DNA of 6,660 nt from CAYVBJ01 sp964415185 (GTDB lineage Bacteria > Bacteroidota > Rhodothermia > Balneolales > Balneolaceae). Positions 1 to 4,673 of the stretch are shown here, piece after piece. The translations under genes were made by a program, and so were the position numbers. The stretch covers positions 1 through 6,660 of the forward strand of contig CAYPZI010000151.1 of assembly GCA_964415185.1 (NCBI GenBank), read 5' to 3'. The notes under the pieces are model-generated. The model saw only the letters and a program-made list of their open reading frames with translations, did no database searches and was not told the DNA's origin. Each line of letters starts with the position of its first letter. Within the stretch, counting starts at the first letter, position 1.

Positions 1-23
1 TCATTTAAATGATTAGAAATCAA

Positions 24-42
24 CAAGTCATCCGATGACTTG
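24..42. repeat. Short perfect palindrome (9-bp arms)
   Basis: CAAGTCATC and GATGACTTG flank a single C, giving 9-bp perfect inverted arms, or an 8-bp stem with a CCG loop. No T-tract follows, so it does not look like an intrinsic terminator. It could be a dimeric regulator site or a rearrangement scar. No gene is assigned in positions 1-173; the longest plus-strand frame there (35-166, 43 codons) resembles nothing I recognise. Confidence 0.35.
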
Positions 43-155
43 CGGTTATTGGATACTTGTTCAATTATTTTTCACCGTAGAAATGAGAAAATGGAATATT
101 AGCTCTATTCAATTTACGTTCCGGTATGTTGAATATTTTGCAACTTTAATTTTAA

Positions 156-197
156 GAGACCAATAACCCGGATGTATTCCTACGGGATGTTGGTCTC
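156..197. repeat. Quasi-palindrome at the broken end of the hsdM fragment
   Basis: GAGACCAATAACCCG (156-170) pairs with CGGGATGTTGGTCTC (183-197). Thirteen of 15 positions are Watson-Crick pairs, one more would be G-U in RNA, and the loop is 12 nt. The right arm is genuine HsdM coding sequence read on the minus strand (residues R-E-T-N-I-P). The left arm lies just past the point where HsdM similarity ends. It may be a rearrangement product, such as template switching, or a chance hairpin. Confidence 0.5.
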
Positions 198-347
198 CCG
201 GTTGTAGAGCGGCTGACTGTATTCATGCGCCATCTTTAAAAACAGAAGACAGGTAATCTACTCCAGGTAATCCCCATAGCTCACCCCGTCATCTCTCAGG
301 GTGTGACAGAAATTCCAGATCTTTTGTACGATTCCGTTGGTGGTCAT
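174..347 (-). pseudogene. hsdM: Type I restriction-modification methylase HsdM, N-terminal fragment
   Basis: Reading the minus strand from an ATG at 347-345 gives MTTNGIVQKIWNFC, then HTLRDDGVSYGDYLE, a stop, then ITCLLFLKMAHEYSQPLYN and RETNIP, a second stop, then EY. This is the characteristic N-terminus of class I SAM-dependent type I DNA methylases (HsdM N-terminal helical domain: N-G-I-V-x-K-x-W, LRDDG.xYGDYLEQ, LFLKMA.EY). Both stops are TAG: 260-258, where the family usually has Gln (EQ), and 182-180, where it often has Lys (NIPKEY). About 57 of the usual 450-500 codons remain, and similarity is lost near 174. The SAM-binding and NPPF catalytic regions are absent, so it cannot methylate DNA. 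The native-looking start codon lies 24 bases after the toxin stop codon, so hsdM may once have followed this toxin-antitoxin set in one transcription unit. Confidence 0.88.
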
Positions 348-371
348 GTGCAATTTCGTTTCAGTTGAATG

Positions 372-686
372 CTATGTTCTAAAATGAGTTCTAAATTCTT
401 TAATAATTTTTCCCGGGTCCTGGCGATTATCGGTAATAGTGAGAACTTCAATTTCCTGTTTTAAAATCCTGTAGTAAAATGAACTTTGAGGTGTAACGAC
501 ACACCAATGTATTTCATCAAATTCTTCAGCCAGAGGATTACTTTCCGGGTGATGGGAAATTTGGTCAAACTTCTTTTGCAGTTTATTAAGGTAGTTGGTT
601 TTTGAGGATTTCCCCCATTCCTCTTCAAGATATGTGAGCAGCTTTTTGAGTTTATAGTCCGCCAGAGCTGATAAATAGACTTTCAC
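372..686 (-). CDS. RelE/ParE-family type II toxin
   Basis: A 104-residue protein of normal length for the RelE/ParE superfamily. The opening MKVYLSALADYKLKKLLTYL followed by EEEWG is the helical hairpin typical of ParE-like toxins. The C-terminal half has FYYRI (70-74) and IEVLTITDNRQDP (79-91), matching the family's central strands (Y-R-I/V, then E-I-x-x-L-x-x-x-D-x-R-Q-x-P). Such toxins act in the cytoplasm, either as mRNA interferases (RelE branch) or as gyrase poisons (ParE branch). The sequence does not settle which, although the RQDP ending is more common in ParE-like members. The start is GTG at 686-684, four bases after the antitoxin TGA, which implies translational coupling. The frame is intact. 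The hsdM fragment lies just downstream. Confidence 0.88.
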   Translation of the reverse strand: MKVYLSALADYKLKKLLTYLEEEWGKSSKTNYLNKLQKKFDQISHHPESNPLAEEFDEIHWCVVTPQSSFYYRILKQEIEVLTITDNRQDPGKIIKEFRTHFRT

Positions 687-690
687 AGGC

Positions 691-909
691 TCAAGATATG
701 TTTTTCAGGAAATCTTCAAATGAGATGCGTTCTCCCCGGTTCAATTGTTCGAGCCCGAGTTGTATTTCTTCCTTTTCGTATTCGGTAAGGCTTTTTCTGA
801 ACCTGCTGCCTTCATCCAGCAATAACTTATGGATTTTTTGAATAAGCTTTGGGTCTTCCAGCTCCAGAATCAATTTGGCCAGTTCAATTTTTGATGTTTG
901 CGTATCCAT
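691..909 (-). CDS. Small antitoxin of the RelE/ParE-type module
   Basis: A 72-residue charged, helical protein placed directly upstream of the RelE/ParE toxin, which is the usual antitoxin-first order. The N-terminal half (MDTQTSKIELAKLILELEDP) resembles Bacteroidota addiction-module antitoxins beginning with a helix that precedes a leucine-rich 'LLxxExP.LIxKI' stretch. The C-terminal half (TEYEKEEIQLGLEQLNRGER, then ISFEDFLKN) matches the common ending in which a 'G.xQ...G....(F/H)e.....' segment wraps and neutralises the toxin. No ribbon-helix-helix motif is obvious, so DNA binding is uncertain. The start is ATG at 909-907 without a clear Shine-Dalgarno site. It sits 23 bases after the stop of the upstream antitoxin-like gene and probably shares its transcript. 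Confidence 0.82.
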   Translation of the reverse strand: MDTQTSKIELAKLILELEDPKLIQKIHKLLLDEGSRFRKSLTEYEKEEIQLGLEQLNRGERISFEDFLKNIS

Positions 910-932
910 TATTCTGAATTTTTAATCTTTAT

Positions 933-1133
933 TTATAAATCACTCCACACTTCATCATCTATGGTGTTATTCCAGGCTTCGGCTAAAGAAGATTCACTGA
1001 GTAGCATAAGCCCTAACGCTTCTTTCCGGCCCTGCAATTTCAGAAAACGCACAAAGTCGATGACTTCCCGGAGTTTATCATCCGAAAATTCTTCAATTTC
1101 TTTTAAAAGTAAGTCTTTGTTGTTCACAGCCAA
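933..1133 (-). CDS. Orphan antitoxin-like protein (DUF2281-type)
   Basis: A 66-residue protein. Its N-terminal helices (LLLKEIEEFSDDKLREVIDF, then VRFLK) match DUF2281-type antitoxin domains, with L.KEI..LSD..L.EVIDFV.FLK as the recurring pattern. The tail SLAEAWNNTIDDEVWSDL is the conserved toxin-binding style ending of MazE-like antitoxins that normally precede MazF/PemK or PIN toxins. No such toxin follows here; the next gene is a second antitoxin. The start is uncertain: TTG at 1133-1131 or GTG at 1127-1125 are the only reasonable choices, with no good Shine-Dalgarno site. The frame stays open upstream to a TAG at 1184-1182. It may be an orphan left after toxin loss, or an extra regulator of the downstream module. 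Confidence 0.7.
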   Translation of the reverse strand: MAVNNKDLLLKEIEEFSDDKLREVIDFVRFLKLQGRKEALGLMLLSESSLAEAWNNTIDDEVWSDL

Positions 1134-1234
1134 TGCATTTTTAAGTGCGTAGGTTAAATAACGAAAATTGTGGATTGAATGCTATTTTCTTTTATTGACA
1201 TTATCGGAACCGGCAGGTTTTTATTTTGAGAAAA

Positions 1235-1238
1235 GGAG
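1235..1238 (+). promoter_or_regulatory. Strong Shine-Dalgarno site of the YgiT-like pseudogene
   Basis: AAAAGGAGAG ends a few bases before the ATG at 1245, with GGAG at 1235-1238 and a 6-base spacer. It is one of the two clear Shine-Dalgarno sites seen in the window and fixes the original start of the broken gene. Confidence 0.7.
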
Positions 1239-1244
1239 AGCACC

Positions 1245-1462
1245 ATGAAATACTGTGAAGAAACATTGACCGAACGGTTAACTACAGCATTGAACTGGGT
1301 GGTAAGTTCTATATTGTTGAAAACGTACCGACCAGGGTAAATGAAGAGACCGGTGAACAGTATTTTGCTCCTGAAACAGTTGAGCAACTCCATAAAACAA
1401 TTCGCGGTGACGCCAGTCCCAAGAAAACCGTGGAAACGCCCGTGTTTGATTATTCAGACTAA
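1245..1462 (+). pseudogene. YgiT/MqsA-like antitoxin, frameshifted
   Basis: The ATG at 1245 reads MKYCEETLTER in frame 1, then runs out of register and meets a TAA 24 codons later. From about 1280 the frame two bases over continues the protein: VNYSIELGGKFYIVENVP, then TRVNEETGEQYFAPETVEQL, a C-terminal tail ending PVFDYSD, and TAA at 1460-1462. Restoring one base in CGGTTAAC (for example CGGGTTAAC) rejoins the halves as E-R-V-N-Y, giving about 72 residues, the usual size. The VENVP and TGEQYF-PE-VE blocks match YgiT-type (MqsA N-terminal) antitoxin domains. The family usually has two CxxC zinc-binding pairs; only one Cys (residue 4) remains, and the second pair is replaced by N-E-E-T-G. That loss is independent of the frameshift. 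Partner toxins of this family (often DUF4258) usually lie just upstream; only a 16-residue open frame (1179-1229) is there. A sequencing error in the GG run is possible. Confidence 0.75.
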
Positions 1463-1534
1463 ACTGTGATGTGTGTGATGATACATCCCTACCCCGCCAT
1501 TGGCACCTTTAACCTGCACCCAGGCATTCAGTGG

Positions 1535-1553
1535 AGCCATATGTGGCTTTTTT
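1535..1553 (+). terminator. Probable intrinsic terminator
   Basis: AGCCA (1535-1539) and TGGCT (1544-1548) form a 5-bp stem with a TATG loop, followed by a run of T ending at 1553. The short stem makes it a moderate candidate. It lies about 70 bases after the YgiT-like pseudogene and would separate it from the permease. Confidence 0.5.
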
Positions 1554-1674
1554 CTGTTTGAACTCTTTTTTATCGTAATCATTCACATATAAATCTTGTC
1601 GGAGTGTTATATTATTTCAATTTTACTGAAGGTTAAATTGCATGAAAATTAGAAATCAAACCATGTGAAAATGG

Positions 1675-1685
1675 ATGATTATCAT
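1675..1685. promoter_or_regulatory. Possible operator: ATGATTATCAT palindrome
   Basis: A perfect 11-bp palindrome lies about 60 bases upstream of the permease start. Apart from its central base it equals the ATGATAATCAT core of the Fur-box consensus, but the outer GATA/TATC flanks are not preserved. It lies in the 1463-1743 leader, which holds no gene I can support, only unconvincing peptides such as 1671-1706. No promoter elements are convincing there. Confidence 0.22.
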
Positions 1686-1743
1686 GTAAATAAAGAAACT
1701 TTTTAGATTCACTTGCTAATACACCATTTAAATCACTGAACCA

Positions 1744-3966
1744 TTGGCTACTGATTCAAAAGTATCTGCCGTATCCCGAACCATCGGTTTTATAGGCTCG
1801 CTCGGCATCGGTGTGGGAGCGATGGTAGGTGGAGGAATCCTGGCACTTGCCGGTGTGGCGTTCGCCGTCAGTGGCCCTTCGGCCATTCTGGCGTTTGCTT
1901 TAAACGGACTGATCGCATTTGTAACGGTTTTGAGTTTCGCTGAAATGGCATCGGCCAATCCCCAGTCGGGCGGAACCTACACCTATGCCAAAAAAGCATT
2001 GTCGCTTCAGGTGGCGTTCGGAGTGGGCTGGGTAGTCTGGTTTGCCTCCCTGGTTGCGGCTGTTCTCTATGCCCTGGGGTTCGGAGCATTTGCCGTTTTT
2101 TCCCTTCAACAGATTCCGGCAGGGGGAATTGAATGGCTTTTTGAACACAGCCTGACACCGGTTCTGCTCGCGCTCAGTGCCATCGGTTTTTTTACTTTCA
2201 AACTGACCCGGGGAACCGGTGACGGCGGCATGTATATCAATATCGGGAAATTGCTTGTTTTTGCAATTCTGATTGCCGGCGGATTGGCTGTTTTTGTACA
2301 GACCCCGTTTTCCCATGTTAAACAGAGCCTCGATCCTTTTTTTACAGGTGGATTCGGAGGTGTTATTGCCGCGATGGGATACACGTTTATCGCCTTCCAG
2401 GGATTTGATCTGATCGGCTCGGCTGCCGGTGAGATTAAAGATCCGGAAAAAACCATTCCGAAGGCGATGATCGGTACACTTGCCGTGGGACTCATCATTT
2501 ATATCCCGCTGCTGTTTGTGATGTCCACCATAGGAGTAGAACCGGGCGGATCGATAGCACAGATGAGCAATGAAAATCCGGAGACCGTGCTGGCAGTTGC
2601 CGCACAAAATTATCTGGGAGCTTTCGGATTTTGGCTGGTATTGATTGCCGGGGTATTCTCTATGCTCTCCGCCTTGCAGGCCAATCTTTTTGCAGCGTCC
2701 CGCATCGCACTTAAAATGGCCAAAGACCGGACACTGACACACCATTTGTCCGTCATTCACACTGATTATGGCACCCCGGTGAACGCGGTGTATGTGACCT
2801 GCGGCATCGTGGCTCTGCTGGTACTGATTTTGCCCGATGTGGCTGCTGCCGGTGCTGCGTCGAGTTTGATTTTCCTGATTACTTTTGCGCTGGGGCATCT
2901 CATCATGATGCTGATGCGAAAACGAAGATACAAGGAGAGTGATACGTTCAACGCTCCCTTTTATCCGGCGCTTCCCATTGCGGGTATGGTTGCTTGCCTC
3001 GGCCTGGCGATATTCCAGGCGGTCGTTGTTCCCGAGGCAGGTTTAATCTCACTATTCTGGCTTCTGATCGGTTCTGTTCTGTTTGTCTCCTTTTTTGTAA
3101 AAAAGGCGGAAGCTATTGAGGCTTCCGAGCAGGCACTGGACCCGGATCTGGTCCGGCTGCGGGGATTGAGTCCGCTGGTGCTGCTTCCGATATACAACCC
3201 GGACAATGCCGAATCGATGGTGTTTGTAGCCGGTGCGCTTGCGCCGCCGGTGGTGGGACGCGTGTTGCTGCTTTCAATTGTCACGCCTGCAGATGAAAAA
3301 GATGAGATCAACCAACGCCTTAGAGGCAGCCGCGATGTTACTGAGCGGGCCCTGAAGGCGTCATTTGAGGCCGGATTACGGCCTGATACGCTGACAACAA
3401 TTGCCGATCATCCCTGGGAGGAGATTGAACGGGTTGCAACAGTGCATAATTGCCGCAGTTTATTATTGGGACTCAGTAACCTGGAAGACGTTGGAACCAG
3501 CCAGAATCTTGAAAAACTGGTCCGGAATGTGAAGTCGGATGTGGTAGTGTTTAGACAGCCCTACACCGGATGGAAGATCACCGAGGCCCGCAGCGTGCTG
3601 ATTCCCGTTGCCGGTTTCAGCAGCCATGATCCCCTGCGGGCACGTGTGGCGGCCAGTTTGTGGCGTACCTCACAACCCGGGATGACATTTATACAAATTC
3701 TGCCTTCGAATACACCGGAATTACAAGTAAACAAAAACCTGGTAAAACTCTCACGATTTGCTGGCCGTATCATACCGGGAAACACTGACGTCAAAGTTGT
3801 TAAAAATGATGATGTAAAAGAAGAACTGATCAGGCAGGCAAAAGAGCACGACCTGGTTATTATGGGCCTGGGCAAACCGGGTATCAATCAAAAAGCGTTT
3901 GGCGGCATCGCAATTGCACTGGCTGAAGAAACGGATTCCGCATTGATTTTTATCAGTAAAAAGTGA
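1744..3966 (+). CDS. APC-superfamily amino acid permease with C-terminal stress-protein-like domains
   Basis: A 740-residue inner-membrane protein. Residues about 12-453 hold twelve hydrophobic segments (approximately 12-37, 42-68, 88-118, 128-143, 155-186, 203-226, 240-266, 286-312, 336-364, 367-390, 406-430, 432-453). The first carries the glycine-rich unwound substrate-binding motif GIGVGAMVGGGI (21-32). Segment 6 ends in AFQGFDLIGSAAGEIKDPEK (217-236), then TIPKA, the APC hallmark. These features indicate secondary uptake of an amino acid or amine, probably H+-coupled; the substrate cannot be read. Residues about 465-740 are soluble and look like two degenerate universal-stress-protein (UspA) units: SPLVLLPIYNP onward, and RSVLIPVAGFSSHDPLRARV through HDLVIMGLGKPG to DSALIFISKK. 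The nucleotide-binding GxxGxxxxxxxxxG(S/T) pattern is only partly kept (GKPG then GG), so ATP binding is doubtful. Permease-Usp fusions are known in bacteria and archaea. The start is TTG at 1744: an in-frame TAA lies at 1729, no ATG precedes segment 1, and there is no clear Shine-Dalgarno site. It has no operon partner and is visibly richer in G+C than the DNA to its right. Confidence 0.9.
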   Translation: MATDSKVSAVSRTIGFIGSLGIGVGAMVGGGILALAGVAFAVSGPSAILAFALNGLIAFVTVLSFAEMASANPQSGGTYTYAKKALSLQVAFGVGWVVWFASLVAAVLYALGFGAFAVFSLQQIPAGGIEWLFEHSLTPVLLALSAIGFFTFKLTRGTGDGGMYINIGKLLVFAILIAGGLAVFVQTPFSHVKQSLDPFFTGGFGGVIAAMGYTFIAFQGFDLIGSAAGEIKDPEKTIPKAMIGTLAVGLIIYIPLLFVMSTIGVEPGGSIAQMSNENPETVLAVAAQNYLGAFGFWLVLIAGVFSMLSALQANLFAASRIALKMAKDRTLTHHLSVIHTDYGTPVNAVYVTCGIVALLVLILPDVAAAGAASSLIFLITFALGHLIMMLMRKRRYKESDTFNAPFYPALPIAGMVACLGLAIFQAVVVPEAGLISLFWLLIGSVLFVSFFVKKAEAIEASEQALDPDLVRLRGLSPLVLLPIYNPDNAESMVFVAGALAPPVVGRVLLLSIVTPADEKDEINQRLRGSRDVTERALKASFEAGLRPDTLTTIADHPWEEIERVATVHNCRSLLLGLSNLEDVGTSQNLEKLVRNVKSDVVVFRQPYTGWKITEARSVLIPVAGFSSHDPLRARVAASLWRTSQPGMTFIQILPSNTPELQVNKNLVKLSRFAGRIIPGNTDVKVVKNDDVKEELIRQAKEHDLVIMGLGKPGINQKAFGGIAIALAEETDSALIFISKK

Positions 3967-3997
3967 GTAATGTAGTGTTATAAATACAATGAAGGGA

Positions 3998-4066
3998 CTA
4001 TCGATTTTTCAAATGATCGTCTGTATTTGAAATGGCGATATTAAATACGATACGTTGCCATAACTC
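3998..4066 (-). pseudogene. hipA: HipA-type kinase fragment
   Basis: Minus-strand codons from 4066 read ELWQRIVFNIAISNT followed by DDHLKNR and a TAG at 4000-3998. This is the catalytic-loop block of HipA-like serine/threonine kinases (W-R-R-x-x-F-N-x-x-x-x-N-x-D-D-H-x-x-N), in which N-x-D and the following N bind metal and phosphate. Only about 22 of some 400 codons remain. The open frame continues upstream to an ATG at 4183, but that part is antisense to the Fic fragment and is not HipA-like. HipA phosphorylates translation factors such as GltX in type II toxin-antitoxin systems; this piece cannot do so. Confidence 0.75.
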
Positions 4067-4215
4067 CGGAGGTTTTAAAAAAGGCGCTTGATGCGCAGCA
4101 GTATCTATCAGAGCTGAAGGGGATCTCCCAATCGATTCCGAATCAGGGAATTCTGCTGAACACACTGCCAATGCAGGAAGCACGCGACTCTTCAGAGATT
4201 GAGAATATTGTTACC
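4063..4215 (+). pseudogene. fic: Fic-family protein, N-terminal domain fragment
   Basis: The plus strand from 4063 reads TPEVLKKALDAQQYLSELKG, then ISQSIPNQGILLNTLPMQEA, then RDSSEIENIVTT. This is the Fic N-terminal (Fic_N, DUF4172-like) helical domain with its L.ELKG, N.L...EA..SS.IENI..T signature; the S-x-I-E-N stretch resembles the inhibitory alpha-helix motif region (S/T-x-x-x-E/G-N). About 51 of some 370 codons remain. The catalytic HPFxxGNGR loop is missing, so AMP transfer is impossible. Its left end meets the HipA fragment (opposite strand) and its right end meets the HsdR fragment in the same reading frame. Confidence 0.82.
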
Positions 4216-4281
4216 ACAACCGGCTATGTGGATTATGTGCTTTGAGATGATAACGGGAAACCGCTGGCTTTGGTCGAAGCC
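4216..4281 (+). pseudogene. hsdR: Type I restriction endonuclease HsdR, N-terminal fragment
   Basis: Following the Fic piece without a frame change, codons read TTGYVDYVL, stop (TGA 4243-4245), DDNGKPLALVEA. This is the nuclease-domain motif of type I restriction subunits, where G-x-x-D-Y-V-L-W-x-D-x-G-x-P-L-A-L-V-E-A-K carries the D...E-x-K catalytic residues. The stop sits exactly where Trp is expected, so TGG to TGA is the likely change. The Lys after E-A is lost: the sequence continues N-A-P and similarity ends. About 22 codons of a roughly 1000-codon gene remain. Confidence 0.82.
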
Positions 4282-4487
4282 AATGCTCCGGTAACTGGGG
4301 AGAAGTTGTACTTAATGAAGCAAAACTTACAGGAAATCAATTAATTCAATTCAGAAGATTAGTTAAACGATTTCTTAAAGGACAAAACCGAATGCAAAAA
4401 ATAGTTACAAAGCCTTTCAATTTAATTGTATTCGGTCACTGGAGCTTTTTTACTCAGGCCATTCAATGGGTAAAGCAAGAGCATTAA
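4254..4487 (+). other. Unassigned open frame, possible gene remnant
   Basis: A frame open from 4254 to the TAA at 4485-4487 (77 codons) overlaps the end of the HsdR piece out of frame. From about 4296 it reads like a protein: WGEVVLNEAKLTGNQLIQFR, then RLVKRFLKGQNRMQKIVTKP, then FNLIVFGHWSFFTQAIQWVK and QEH. The first ATG is at 4392 and would leave only 31 residues, with no Shine-Dalgarno site. I do not recognise it; it may be the C-terminal piece of another lost gene or a chance frame. Confidence 0.25.
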
Positions 4488-4518
4488 GCGACATATCGTA
4501 AAATAGAACTGTCTATAT

Positions 4519-4551
4519 AAAAAGGGAGTGTAGTTATCTGCACTCCCTTTT
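4519..4551. terminator. Strong bidirectional intrinsic terminator
   Basis: AAAAGGGAGTG (4520-4530) pairs perfectly with CACTCCCTTTT (4541-4551). A T-G wobble and two more pairs (AG/CT) close on a TTAT loop, giving a 14-bp stem. The A-run on one side and T-run on the other let it terminate transcription from both strands. It divides the plus-strand remnants from the minus-strand low-GC operon. Confidence 0.85.
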
Positions 4552-4625
4552 GTGCATTCAAAAACAAAATAAAATGGCATTTCAAAGTTACTGTATTTCA
4601 CTCAATCAAATGCCAGATTTACGGC

Positions 4626-4670
4626 AAAAAAGATGGGATCGGCTTGGGTAGGGCTTGTTTATAGTCCCAT
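4626..4670 (-). terminator. Possible terminator of the low-GC operon
   Basis: On the minus strand, directly after the stop codon of the 229-residue gene, ATGGGA (4670-4665) and TCCCAT (4638-4633) can pair across a 26-nt loop and are followed by CTTTTTT. The long loop makes it weaker than the hairpin at 4519-4551, which could also serve this operon. Confidence 0.3.
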
Positions 4671-4673
4671 ATT

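Noticed and set aside
35..166. 43-codon plus-strand frame at the left edge
   Set aside because: No Shine-Dalgarno site, no recognisable sequence, and it overlaps the quasi-palindrome arm.
180..260. TAG codons in the hsdM fragment as amber recoding
   Set aside because: The intact genes in the window use ordinary stops including TAG (toxin and 122-residue gene), and the fragment is truncated anyway, so decay is simpler.
898..1152. Plus-strand open frame opposite the small antitoxin
   Set aside because: Ser/Phe-rich translation antisense to a recognisable DUF2281-like protein; no ribosome binding site or homology pattern.
1154..1393. Minus-strand open frame opposite the YgiT-like pseudogene
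   Set aside because: The plus strand carries recognisable YgiT-type sequence with a strong Shine-Dalgarno site, so this is a shadow.
1900..2898. Long minus-strand open frame (332 codons) inside the permease gene
   Set aside because: It is antisense to a clearly conserved permease, its translation is low-complexity and unlike any family, and it is explained by codon bias in the real gene. Other frames overlapping 1728-3887 are rejected for the same reason.
4066..4183. N-terminal extension of the HipA-like minus frame to an ATG at 4183
   Set aside because: This part is antisense to the Fic fragment and has no HipA-like residues; only 3998-4066 is HipA.
4575..4615. TGGCATTT/AAATGCCA inverted arms
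   Set aside because: Only 8 bp with a 25-nt spacer, no T-tract and no extension; no better than chance in AT-rich DNA.
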